A DNA stretch of 20,132 bases, from the NCBI GenBank assembly GCA_030531135.1, contig JAUNOJ010000005.1, positions 1 through 20,132 of the forward strand, written 5' to 3'. Shown here in pieces: positions 1 to 7,107 of this stretch (position 1 is its first letter; each line of letters opens with the position of its first letter). The DNA is from Sutterellaceae bacterium. Its GTDB lineage: Bacteria > Pseudomonadota > Gammaproteobacteria > Burkholderiales > Burkholderiaceae_F. A program made the translations under genes and the position numbers. A model generated the notes under the pieces. It saw nothing but the letters and a program-made list of their open reading frames with translations, was not told the DNA's origin and made no database searches.

Positions 1-1
1 G

Positions 2-703
2 TTAAGACTCCATGCAGCGACGCTTCCTGCCAATGAAGCGCAGCGTAAGACGGCAGCTACGGCGAACTATTCCGTCGGTGAAGAAATCGCCAATGCCGTC
101 ACGCACGGCGTTGCGGCACTTTTGTCTGTTGCAGGGCTTGCCGTTTTAGTGGCTTTTGCGGTGGTGTATTCCGGTTCGGCCAAGGTCGTGACGGCCGTGA
201 GCGTTTTCGGCGCGAGCATGATTTTCCTTTATACCGCCTCGACGCTATATCATGCCATTCCCAACCCCAGAGCCAAAAAGGTGCTGCAGGTGTTGGATCA
301 CAGCATGATTTATGTGCTCATTGCCGGGTCTTACACACCGTTTTGCTTGATTACATTGAGCGGGGCCACCGGCATTGCACTTTGCGTGGTCGTGTGGCTT
401 TTGGCAACGATCGGCATTTCGCTTCAAGGCGTGCTTCTAAAAAAGAGCGATTGGATCAACTGCCTTTTGTATTTGACCATGGGCTGGCTCGAGGTGTTTG
501 TGATCGAGCCCGTGACCGAAAATCTGCAAACGGCAGGGCTCTGGTTATTGGTGGGAGGCGGCCTTGCCTACAGCTTGGGCGTGATTTTCTATATTTGGGA
601 AAAGCTGCCCTATAGCCACGCCATTTGGCACGCCTTTGTTTTTGCAGGCACGGCCTTACAGTTCTTTTCCATCCTTTTGTATGTGATTCCCGGAGTGGTG
701 TAG
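2..703 (+). CDS. trhA: Hemolysin III / TrhA (PAQR-like) membrane protein, 5'-truncated by the window edge
   Basis: The reading frame is open from base 2 and has no ATG, GTG or TTG before codon 41, so the true start lies upstream; 233 residues are visible. The N-terminal part contains YSVGEEIANAVTHG, typical of the hemolysin III/YqfA family, and lies before the first start codon at 122. Conserved histidine and aspartate motifs follow: LYHAIP, LDHSMIYVLIAGSYTPF and HAIWH. These are the putative metal-site residues of PAQR-type proteins. About seven hydrophobic segments are visible, so it is an inner-membrane protein. The family is linked to membrane homeostasis in Escherichia coli; the name hemolysin is historical and haemolysis is not implied. 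The stop TAG at 701-703 shares its last G with the GTG start of the next gene, indicating translational coupling. Confidence 0.9.
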   Translation, partial: LRLHAATLPANEAQRKTAATANYSVGEEIANAVTHGVAALLSVAGLAVLVAFAVVYSGSAKVVTAVSVFGASMIFLYTASTLYHAIPNPRAKKVLQVLDHSMIYVLIAGSYTPFCLITLSGATGIALCVVVWLLATIGISLQGVLLKKSDWINCLLYLTMGWLEVFVIEPVTENLQTAGLWLLVGGGLAYSLGVIFYIWEKLPYSHAIWHAFVFAGTALQFFSILLYVIPGVV

Positions 704-1344
704 TGGTAATCGTTCGAAGCTATCGAGACGAAGATTTCGGCGACTTGGTGCGCATGTTTGATGAAACTTGGGGGTGGGAACTCAAAGGTTCTCCCGAAGA
801 AAATCTCGACTTGGCCAGCATGTACATTGCCTTGGCGTTAGTGGCTGCCGACACTGTTTACGTTTGCGAAGTCGACGGTTCTGTTCAGGGCGTGACGTGT
901 CTGCAAACGTCCTTGAAACCAGCCTTGGAGCGTTTGGACAGCAAAGACTATGACGCCAAGACTTATTTCTTCATGGCGCAGACCTTGGAGGCCAAACTGC
1001 AGCAAACGGAGAGCGGGCGCTTTGCGTTGGACTTTTACGAGCGACTCGATGCCGTCAACGAAATTCTGATTGAAAGGCTTTCTGAAAACGGCGTGGCTTG
1101 GGACGTTGAACTCAAACTGCTTTTAACGTCTCCGTCTTGTCGCGGCAAGGGTGTGGGTAAGGCGCTTGTGGCCAAAGTCTTTGATGAATTGCGTCGCAAA
1201 GCCGTCAAGACCTGTATGCTTCGTACCGATACGCACTGTGCGTGGGAGTATTACGAAAAGACCGGTTGGACGCGCGGCGCCGAGTATGTTTGGCCCGATG
1301 AAGACGATTTGACGGCGCTGGCTTACGTCAAGGCAGTGGCTTAA
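703..1344 (+). CDS. GNAT family N-acetyltransferase
   Basis: A 213-residue protein starting at GTG 703, inside the stop codon of the upstream gene (TAGTG overlap). The start is chosen because GGAG at 692-695 sits 7 bases upstream and the protein then begins MVIVRSYRDEDF, a standard GNAT first strand and helix. Starts further upstream would lie deep inside trhA. The acetyl-CoA binding motif A is seen as CRGKGVGKAL (R147, G150, G152). The C-terminal YYEKTGWTR segment is the usual GNAT final strand region. An inserted helical segment (about residues 75-125) makes it longer than minimal GNAT proteins. The substrate cannot be told from sequence. It would act in the cytoplasm and is probably co-transcribed with trhA. 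Its stop lies only 3 bp from the stop of the convergent transposase derivative, and no terminator hairpin separates them. Confidence 0.85.
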   Translation: MVIVRSYRDEDFGDLVRMFDETWGWELKGSPEENLDLASMYIALALVAADTVYVCEVDGSVQGVTCLQTSLKPALERLDSKDYDAKTYFFMAQTLEAKLQQTESGRFALDFYERLDAVNEILIERLSENGVAWDVELKLLLTSPSCRGKGVGKALVAKVFDELRRKAVKTCMLRTDTHCAWEYYEKTGWTRGAEYVWPDEDDLTALAYVKAVA

Positions 1345-1347
1345 GTC

Positions 1348-2241
1348 TTACAGAGCATCGGAGCCCAAGATCGATCTCAGCGTATCTGCATCGGTCAATG
1401 TAGGCAGCTTTCCGATCTCGAAGACGGCGGCCACTTTTTGAAATGTATCTTCGGTGCCTGTTTTGCAGTATAGGGACGTGCCGTTCGGATTTGCGATTTC
1501 TATCAAAACGGCTGAGCTTAGGGCCTCGACAACATCGCTTAGCGGCAGACGGATTCCTTTTTTCGTGAGTGTCCGCGAGAGCTCAATCAATAAGACAAAC
1601 GCCAGACAGCCCACAGCATCTTCGTTTTCGCAAGCATCCTGCAAACGAGAAACGTCGGCATCGAGTACCGTTGCCAGATGAGGGATCATTGCGGCCTTTT
1701 GTTTGCCGATGATTCCGGTCGCAACTGTCAGATCCTGCTCGGTCAAGTCGCAGGCGCCATAAAGAAATGAACTCTGCTTAAGCCATCGGGCTGCTGAAGC
1801 TTTGTGCATGAGAATGCGCATCGCCACAGCGTGGAAAACAGCGGCTTTAAAGTCAAAGGCGGTGTTCTCAGAGCTATCTTGGATGATCTTTTGTCGGTCT
1901 AAACCGAATTTTTCCCAGATTTTGCGCAATACGCATACGCCCAAACAGGCGCAGCGACTGTCGTCGTACTTCGAGGTTTCCGAAAGAATGGTTGTCGGTA
2001 AGGGCCTGTCAAGATTGGCTTTGAGAGCGTTTTCCTTGCTTTTTCTTTTCGACGCTTCGTAAGCTTTGGCCTCAGCTTGCATTTTTTCTCGCGCGTGGGG
2101 ATCGGCCTTCAATAACAAATCCAGTCGACCGTAATTTTTGATTGTGCGGCTTGAATACTTTTTGCGCACAGGATCCCAGTAAGACTCGCGAAGCGATGCG
2201 TACTCATAGCCGTTGGCGTTTTTCTGTATGACAAGTCCCAT
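1348..2241 (-). CDS. IS1634-type (IS4 superfamily) transposase derivative lacking the catalytic core
   Basis: An uninterrupted 297-codon frame. Residues about 1-60 (ESYWDPVRKKYSSRTIKNYG, then GRLDLLLKADP) resemble the N-terminal domain of IS1634-family transposases. Residues about 125-185 (AVFHAVAMRILMHKASAARW) match the helical region that normally precedes the DDE core. The last ~90 residues (AFVLLIELSRTL, DVVEALSSAVLIEIANPNG, LPTLTDADTLRSIL) match the C-terminal end of the same family. Full-length members are usually 450-600 residues. The RNase H-like core with its catalytic acidic residues appears to be missing between about residues 185 and 210, joined in frame. It should therefore be unable to catalyse transposition. 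It is either a decaying insertion-sequence remnant or a repurposed protein. The ATG at 2241 has only a weak upstream GAG as ribosome site. No terminal inverted repeats were seen. Confidence 0.65.
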   Translation of the reverse strand: MGLVIQKNANGYEYASLRESYWDPVRKKYSSRTIKNYGRLDLLLKADPHAREKMQAEAKAYEASKRKSKENALKANLDRPLPTTILSETSKYDDSRCACLGVCVLRKIWEKFGLDRQKIIQDSSENTAFDFKAAVFHAVAMRILMHKASAARWLKQSSFLYGACDLTEQDLTVATGIIGKQKAAMIPHLATVLDADVSRLQDACENEDAVGCLAFVLLIELSRTLTKKGIRLPLSDVVEALSSAVLIEIANPNGTSLYCKTGTEDTFQKVAAVFEIGKLPTLTDADTLRSILGSDAL

Positions 2242-2313
2242 AAGGAAAGCTCAAAGTAGAAGTCAAAAAAGAGCTAATCGTCAAACTGCAAGCCCTGAGA
2301 CATAGAGACAAGG

Positions 2314-2616
2314 TTATTCTTCGCCTTCTGAGCCTTCGTCGATTTCTTCTTCCTCAGTGGCGTCACCGGGCCAAAAAGGCATCGATTCCGGCCAGGCGAT
2401 CAGGGCATCGTGATCGGCCGTATCCAAGTCGGCGGGACCCGATTCGGCGGTGTTGACCGCATAGTTTAACTTGGCGTAGAGCTCGGGGATTTCATGCTCC
2501 ATCACGCCCAAGGCGCTTCTGGGGTTGTTCGAGAGGCGCTCGATAGCGGCGTTTAAGCTCTCTGCAGCATCTTCCAAAGTCATCAAAAGCCATTGCGCGT
2601 CGATTTGTTGGGACAT
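2314..2616 (-). CDS. Small acidic protein of unknown function (100 aa)
   Basis: I do not recognise this family. The ATG at 2616 is chosen over upstream in-frame starts (from 2748) because AAGGAG lies 8 bases before it and a good sigma-70-like promoter at 2651-2679 (minus strand) would start transcription just ahead of it. The protein begins MSQQIDAQWLLMTLEDAAES, is predicted largely helical in its first 60 residues, then has a WPESMPFWPGD segment. It ends in a strongly acidic tail (EEEEIDEGSEGEE). There is no signal peptide or membrane segment, so it is probably cytoplasmic. It lies 67 bp downstream of the AlbA_2 regulator on the same strand, so it may be expressed both from that operon and from its own promoter. 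Confidence 0.75.
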   Translation of the reverse strand: MSQQIDAQWLLMTLEDAAESLNAAIERLSNNPRSALGVMEHEIPELYAKLNYAVNTAESGPADLDTADHDALIAWPESMPFWPGDATEEEEIDEGSEGEE

Positions 2617-2650
2617 GAGTCCGACTCCTTGTTTGCGGTTAATTTCCGAG

Positions 2651-2679
2651 ATTGTAAGGGTATTGGCGCCTTCGGACAA
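2651..2679 (-). promoter_or_regulatory. Sigma-70-type promoter for the 100-aa acidic protein
   Basis: On the minus strand, TTGTCC (plus 2674-2679) and TACAAT (plus 2651-2656) are separated by exactly 17 bp. The predicted start of transcription falls near 2645, giving a leader of about 30 nt that ends in the AAGGAG ribosome site. The -35 box touches the intergenic edge and part of the region overlaps the last bases before the AlbA_2 gene's stop at 2684. Prediction by eye only. Confidence 0.55.
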
Positions 2680-2683
2680 CTCG

Positions 2684-3955
2684 TTACTTGGCAAAGTAGC
2701 GCGTACTGCGTGCGTTGCCTTGACGAACGATACGACCGGCGTCTTCAAGTTCCTGCAAAACCTTGGTGATCGTCGGGCGACTCACACCCAAATGTGCTTC
2801 AAGTTCGATGTGCGTGCGTCCTTCGATCGAGTCGCGCAAATACGCCATCACCGTTTCCGTGCGCGTTATTTGCGGTGCGTAGACGCGCGGCAAATCGATC
2901 AAAAAGAACCGCGTCTGCGCCTCGAGCGTGGGCGATATGTGACAGCCTGCATAAGCTCGGGCAATCGCCGGCATGCCGTTTCCTGCAATCTCCATCCAAC
3001 CGAGCTTCTGAAAGAGTTGTGCCAGACGTTGATTCCTGCAGAAGGTTGTACCGATTTTGAGAAGCTGTTTCGCAGGCAGTTCCGGCGGTAGGCCGCCTAA
3101 GGTGGAAAAGCGGATGTTGCGCGGAGAAACGGTGATGCAAGCGTCTAGCGCAGAGCTGTAATCGCGGTGCGCGAGCGTGTTGGCAAGTGCTTCGCGCACG
3201 GCAATCGCCGGCCACGGATAAATGGCTTCGCGTTCTTGTTTGCCGGTATCTTTATTGATATAGGGGCTGTTGATGTCGGAAAACTCTTGCATCAAACGTT
3301 GCATTTGAGACAAAAGAGACTTTTCGAGTCGACGGCTATCCTTGAACTTGCCTTGTGCGTCAACTCGAGTCAAGACTGTGGCATGCGAGTTTTGGTCGGA
3401 TAGCAAATACCCGAGACGGGTGTATTGGCCTTGGGCATTGACGATGCCAAACGCTTCGGGGGCGAAAGGAACACCATGGGTTTCGCAAACCCACTGAGCA
3501 GCAACAAACGTGAGTTCTTGCGTGGGGCTCACAGCACTTTCCCACTGACGCGGATCACCACGGCGAATCAACGCAAAGACTTCGTCCAAGTCAGCGGCGA
3601 CGGTTTGATTCCCTGCGCGGATAAAAACACCGCCTTCGTGAAAGACTTTACCTTTGAAGCGATAGGGAAGTTCCGTGCCCGGCGCCACGTAGATTCTTGA
3701 CAAGGTGCGATTGTCCTGCACGTCCTTTTCGATACGAACAAGGCCGGCCATAGAAGGAGAGACATTGTCGTTGGCAAACGCATTGACGACGGCTACGACC
3801 TCGTCGAACACGCAACCGAGTGTTTCTCCCGAGTCCGATGCACCGATCACAAGTACGCCGCCCATGTCGTTGGCAAAGGCGATCATGGTTTGCTGTGCGG
3901 CTTCGTGCCAGATGGGGTGATATTCGGTGCGATCAGTCAAAAGAGGAGTAGCCAT
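2684..3955 (-). CDS. AlbA_2 (Schlafen-type) domain / winged-helix putative transcriptional regulator
   Basis: A 423-residue protein counted from ATG 3955; a TTG at 3982 is possible but lies inside a palindrome. The N-terminal AlbA_2 domain shows AFANDMGGVLVIGASDSGE. The middle has the HATPase_c_4-like signature REALANTLAHRDYSS followed by GGLPPEL and GNGMPAI. The C-terminal ~50 residues form a winged helix-turn-helix (HIELEAHLGVSRPTITKVLQ, then ELEDAGRIVRQG). This order is common in proteins annotated as putative DNA-binding or RecG-like ATP-binding regulators. Their ligands are mostly unknown. The immediately upstream inverted repeat at 3969-4003 suggests autoregulation. No Shine-Dalgarno sequence is evident before ATG 3955. 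It is divergent from the autotransporter at 4213, so the shared 257-bp intergenic region may let it influence that gene; this is inference. Confidence 0.85.
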   Translation of the reverse strand: MATPLLTDRTEYHPIWHEAAQQTMIAFANDMGGVLVIGASDSGETLGCVFDEVVAVVNAFANDNVSPSMAGLVRIEKDVQDNRTLSRIYVAPGTELPYRFKGKVFHEGGVFIRAGNQTVAADLDEVFALIRRGDPRQWESAVSPTQELTFVAAQWVCETHGVPFAPEAFGIVNAQGQYTRLGYLLSDQNSHATVLTRVDAQGKFKDSRRLEKSLLSQMQRLMQEFSDINSPYINKDTGKQEREAIYPWPAIAVREALANTLAHRDYSSALDACITVSPRNIRFSTLGGLPPELPAKQLLKIGTTFCRNQRLAQLFQKLGWMEIAGNGMPAIARAYAGCHISPTLEAQTRFFLIDLPRVYAPQITRTETVMAYLRDSIEGRTHIELEAHLGVSRPTITKVLQELEDAGRIVRQGNARSTRYFAK

Positions 3956-3968
3956 TGTGGTTGTCGAA

Positions 3969-4003
3969 GTTAAATCTGTCAAATCAACGTTGGCAAATTT
4001 AAC
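3969..4003. promoter_or_regulatory. 14-bp imperfect inverted repeat, probable operator
   Basis: The arm GTTAAATCTGTCAA (3969-3982) and the arm TTGGCAAATTTAAC (3990-4003) are inverted copies matching at 12 of 14 positions, with a 7-bp centre. It lies 13 bp upstream of the ATG of the winged-helix regulator, the usual place for an autoregulatory operator. Binding by that protein is inference. Confidence 0.55.
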
Positions 4004-4077
4004 ATAAATAGAAAAAATTATTACAGATTATCGCGAATTCGTTCGGGAATGTGTTTCAGAGTTCAGGGTTGTATGGC

Positions 4078-4108
4078 TTGACAATATCTTGTTGGGGGGG
4101 GGTAGGAT
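4078..4108 (+). promoter_or_regulatory. Autotransporter promoter with a nine-G homopolymer spacer (candidate phase-variable promoter)
   Basis: A consensus -35 box TTGACA (4078-4083) is followed by TAGGAT (4103-4108, 4 of 6 matches to TATAAT). The spacer is 19 bp and ends in nine consecutive G (4094-4102). One or two G fewer would give the optimal 18- or 17-bp spacing. This matches the arrangement of the phase-variable porA promoter of Neisseria meningitidis. The 5' leader to the ATG at 4213 would be about 100 nt and contains a small hairpin (AATTCC 4145-4150 / GGAATT 4157-4162). Confidence 0.6.
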
Positions 4109-4123
4109 AGCGCAAGATATTGT
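4081..4123. repeat. Perfect 11-bp inverted repeat flanking the G-tract and -10 box
   Basis: ACAATATCTTG (4081-4091) and CAAGATATTGT (4113-4123) are exact inverted copies separated by 21 bp. The left arm overlaps the end of the -35 box and the right arm lies around the predicted transcription start. It may be a two-half-site operator or form a cruciform. Confidence 0.7.
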
Positions 4124-4212
4124 ATCTACGTAGAAATTCTGAGTAATTCCTTCTGCGGAATTTTGATGTAAGAGACATAAAAACAAAAAGACCTTCCAAT
4201 GGAGAACGAATT

Positions 4213-6879
4213 ATGCAATTGAGTAAATCGCATACAAAGACATTGCTGGCATTGGCTGTTTTTGCGACATTCGCCACGAGTTCCGAATACGTACAGGCAG
4301 TTGAACCTGACCCGGTCTACGAGTTAGAAAGTGCAGGTAGTTATGACAAAGAATTTAACTACACAGTGACGGCAGGGAAGACGGTCGATGGGAATAATGA
4401 ATCCCTGATTATCACTGGAGGTATTGCTCAGAGAGATCGTTTAACTGTTAATGGTACTTTAAAAAATGTCAATGATATTTCATTGTCCAAGGGGGCTTTG
4501 AAAGTTGGTTTGAACGGGGTAATCAATAGCACTGGTAAGCTGAGTTTAGGTACTGTTGTTTGGAACGGCGCATCTAATCCGATACATGTGAATTCGGGAA
4601 CAATCATTGCCGAAAGTATGGAGTTTACTGATTCAACCTTTTCATCATTCAAGAACGACGATAACGCTACTTTGCAACTGAAGGACGCAAATTTCGGTAG
4701 TTGTGGCGGACCGTTTATCAATAACGGTGCAATTCTTTCCGAGGGTGAAACAGTTATTTTTGGCAAGAATACGACTTTTGGCGCGAATGCGTCAATCGGA
4801 AAGGTAAACGGCGAGGCTGTTTCTGTTAGTCTCAACGCGAATCAGGGGAAATTTTTCAATAATGCAAACTTAACGGTACAGAATTTTCAAGTTACGAGCG
4901 GTGAACACGCTCAGGACGGCGGAACGGCAACTTTCCATAATCTCAATGCACTTCACGTCAAAGGGGATTTTGAAGTAGATCATTACGCCACAGATAATAC
5001 GGTAGCTACACTCAAAGTTGATGGCACTGCGACCATAGCAGACATTGATGCAAATGTATATGGCTCGTTGGAGGCCGACAAGTTGGTTGTTTTGAAATCG
5101 GCCGACTCTCACATGAGCTCTATCATTGCCGGTACGTTGGAAGTTCAAAGCTCGGCTAATTTTTTGGATTTGGAAAATCTCAAGGTTGACCATCTTAAAG
5201 TGAATGGAGGCGACAAACCCAGTGCGTATGTGAAGTTTGACTTTAAAGATGGCGCTGGAAATACAGTCGACTTGGAGAGTGCCGAATTTAATGGAAAGAA
5301 AACAACTCTCCAGCTTTTTAATGCGAATTTAGACTTGGATCAAGTCACAGTCACGGAAGGTTCCAAAGGGTATATCAACTTTAAGGAAGGGACCGATCAA
5401 ACTGGTACAGTGGGTGTTGTCAAAGTCAACCAAAATGCAAAATTTGATGTTATAACGGAAAAAGCAAATAGTAAAACGACAATAGATAGCATTACTTTGG
5501 AAGAGAACAGTACTTTTGGCGGTGGTGGCGACAAATTACTGACTAATAATGCGACGATTAACGTCACTGATATTACAGTCAACGGTGATGCCCAAATTAG
5601 TAAAGTTGGGGGATTACTGACGAATACGACTCTTTCTATCGATAAAATGGAGGTTAATAAGGGCACGCTTACTGTTGCATCCACTCAAAAGATTGCCGGC
5701 AAAGAGTTTGATTTGACTGTCAATGAAGGTGCTAAAGTCGATATCCAATTTTCCGTCGATGCCCAAGCGTTTAACGTCTACGCCAATACGCTCGTAGCCG
5801 ACTCTGTCAAAGTTGCTCAGACAGGCGAAAATACGAATGCGACCGTGTACGTCGGTTCTGACCTCAACACCAAGGTTGCACGCGAAATCGTGAACGACAT
5901 CCATGCTGCTGTTTCCATGGATAAGGATTATGCATACGAGGTTGCCGACGGTGACATCTATGGTGCTATCAGAGGTAAGGGCGACACCTATACCCAAGCC
6001 AAGAACGCCAATTTGACCGGCTTGGGTTCCGTGACGGCGCTTTCAACCATGACGTGGCTCCACGAGATGAATAGCCTCAACAAACGCATGGGCGAACTCA
6101 GAGACGCTCCGCAAGGTGTCGGCAGCTGGGTGCGTCTCTACGGTTCCGAGATGGAATACGGCGTACAAAATGTTCAGAGCAAGAATACGACCATTCAGGT
6201 CGGGTCCGACATCTCCGTGGGTGATTGGAAGGTCGGTTTGGCCGCCAACTACACCGACGGCGAAAGCTCTTACGACAACGGTTCGGCAGATTCCAAGAAC
6301 TACGGTATCGCGATCTACGGTTCGTGGTTGGCGCCTTGCGGCGGTTATTTGGATTTGATCGCAAAATATTCGCGCTTGGATCACGACTACGCCATGGGTA
6401 ACATGAAGGGCAATTACGATAACAACGCCTTGAACTTAAGCGTTGAGACGGGGTATCGCTTCGAATTCATGGAAGATCGTGTCTTTGTCGAACCGCAGCT
6501 GGAATTGGCCTACGGTCATATTTCGGGTGCCGATTACATGGCCAGCAACGACGTACGCGTCGATTTGGATAGCTACACGAGCTTCACCGGTCGCTTAGGG
6601 GTTCGTACGGGCTTTAAGTTCCCGGACAACAAGGGCTCGGTCTATGCGCGCGTTTCCGGCGTCTACGACTTTGACGGCGAAATCGACTACAAAGCCAGCA
6701 AGGGCGATATGTACGACAACTTCCACGAAGACTTGGGCGGTGCTTGGGTCGAATACGGTATCGGTGCCAATTTCAATTGGACGGAAAACACCTACACGTA
6801 TGTGGACTTGGAGCGCACCTCGGGCGGCGAAGTCCGTGAAAACTACCGTTGGAACATCGGTTTACGCCACGTTTTCTAA
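4213..6879 (+). CDS. Autotransporter outer-membrane beta-barrel protein (888 aa)
   Basis: Type V (type Va) secreted surface protein. GGAG (4201-4204) lies 8 bases before the ATG. Residues 1-29 form a signal peptide (LLALAVFATFATSSEYVQA, cleavage probably after VQA). Residues about 30-600 are a passenger rich in Asn, Thr, Val and Asp, of the kind that folds as a beta-helix. No protease or lipase motif is recognised. A helical linker (around LSTMTWLHEMNSLNKRMGEL) leads into the C-terminal barrel of about 260 residues beginning WVRLYGSEMEYG. The protein ends GLRHVF, with the terminal aromatic residue required for BAM-dependent assembly. The passenger DNA is clearly more AT-rich than the barrel DNA, suggesting passenger exchange. 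It probably acts as an adhesin or surface antigen; the ligand is unknown. Expression may switch through the upstream G-tract. A terminator follows at 6908. Confidence 0.92.
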   Translation: MQLSKSHTKTLLALAVFATFATSSEYVQAVEPDPVYELESAGSYDKEFNYTVTAGKTVDGNNESLIITGGIAQRDRLTVNGTLKNVNDISLSKGALKVGLNGVINSTGKLSLGTVVWNGASNPIHVNSGTIIAESMEFTDSTFSSFKNDDNATLQLKDANFGSCGGPFINNGAILSEGETVIFGKNTTFGANASIGKVNGEAVSVSLNANQGKFFNNANLTVQNFQVTSGEHAQDGGTATFHNLNALHVKGDFEVDHYATDNTVATLKVDGTATIADIDANVYGSLEADKLVVLKSADSHMSSIIAGTLEVQSSANFLDLENLKVDHLKVNGGDKPSAYVKFDFKDGAGNTVDLESAEFNGKKTTLQLFNANLDLDQVTVTEGSKGYINFKEGTDQTGTVGVVKVNQNAKFDVITEKANSKTTIDSITLEENSTFGGGGDKLLTNNATINVTDITVNGDAQISKVGGLLTNTTLSIDKMEVNKGTLTVASTQKIAGKEFDLTVNEGAKVDIQFSVDAQAFNVYANTLVADSVKVAQTGENTNATVYVGSDLNTKVAREIVNDIHAAVSMDKDYAYEVADGDIYGAIRGKGDTYTQAKNANLTGLGSVTALSTMTWLHEMNSLNKRMGELRDAPQGVGSWVRLYGSEMEYGVQNVQSKNTTIQVGSDISVGDWKVGLAANYTDGESSYDNGSADSKNYGIAIYGSWLAPCGGYLDLIAKYSRLDHDYAMGNMKGNYDNNALNLSVETGYRFEFMEDRVFVEPQLELAYGHISGADYMASNDVRVDLDSYTSFTGRLGVRTGFKFPDNKGSVYARVSGVYDFDGEIDYKASKGDMYDNFHEDLGGAWVEYGIGANFNWTENTYTYVDLERTSGGEVRENYRWNIGLRHVF

Positions 6880-6907
6880 ACCTCTGAGATCATAAACATC
6901 TATCATC

Positions 6908-6945
6908 AAACGCCGCAGGCCGCAAAGTCTCGCGGCGTTTGTTTG
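6908..6945 (+). terminator. Rho-independent-like terminator after the first autotransporter
   Basis: AAACGCCGC (6908-6916) pairs perfectly with GCGGCGTTT (6932-6940) around a 15-nt loop, followed by GTTTG. It lies 28 bp after the stop codon. The T-run is short and partly inside the stem. Confidence 0.7.
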
Positions 6946-7025
6946 CCTATCTCACGCATACCCAAATCGACAAAAAAATCCTTAATACTATCTTTTTAGA
7001 TACTACCTTCCCAAACAGTGCATTC

Positions 7026-7053
7026 TTGTCAAAATCATAGCGATTGGTAGAAT
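7026..7053 (+). promoter_or_regulatory. Promoter of copA
   Basis: TTGTCA (7026-7031) and TAGAAT (7048-7053) are spaced 16 bp apart. The predicted transcription start is about 50 bp before the copA ATG. I see no clear CueR-type dyad between the boxes, which would normally need a 19-20 bp spacer. Confidence 0.5.
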
Positions 7054-7069
7054 CAATGCAACAAAATCC

Positions 7070-7088
7070 GTTGAGAGTCGTTCTCAAC
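7070..7088. promoter_or_regulatory. Perfect 7-bp palindrome in the copA leader
   Basis: GTTGAGA (7070-7076) and TCTCAAC (7082-7088) flank a 5-base centre, about 10-15 bp after the predicted transcription start and 19 bp before the ATG. It may be a repressor operator or an mRNA hairpin limiting initiation. No strong ribosome site is visible next to the ATG. Confidence 0.4.
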
Positions 7089-7107
7089 AAAGACGAATGC
7101 ACAAGAA

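Noticed and set aside
625..702. Long form of the GNAT acetyltransferase beginning inside trhA
   Set aside because: The first 26 residues are an out-of-frame reading of trhA; GTG 703 has a ribosome site and gives the normal GNAT N-terminus.
2274..2303. Nine-codon ORF on the minus strand (MSQGLQFDD) between the acidic protein and the transposase derivative
   Set aside because: Too short and without other support; could be a leader peptide but nothing shows it.
2617..2748. Upstream starts extending the acidic protein to 144 residues
   Set aside because: The extension overlaps the regulator gene and the promoter, while ATG 2616 has an ideal Shine-Dalgarno sequence.
3956..3982. TTG start at 3982 extending the AlbA_2 regulator by nine residues
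   Set aside because: The codon lies inside the inverted repeat, has no ribosome site, and the extra residues (TDLTSTTT-like) look like translated operator DNA.
4081..4123. Invertible promoter element bounded by the 11-bp inverted repeats
   Set aside because: The enclosed 21 bp is too short for known site-specific inversion systems and no recombinase gene is nearby; inversion would also misplace the -10 box.
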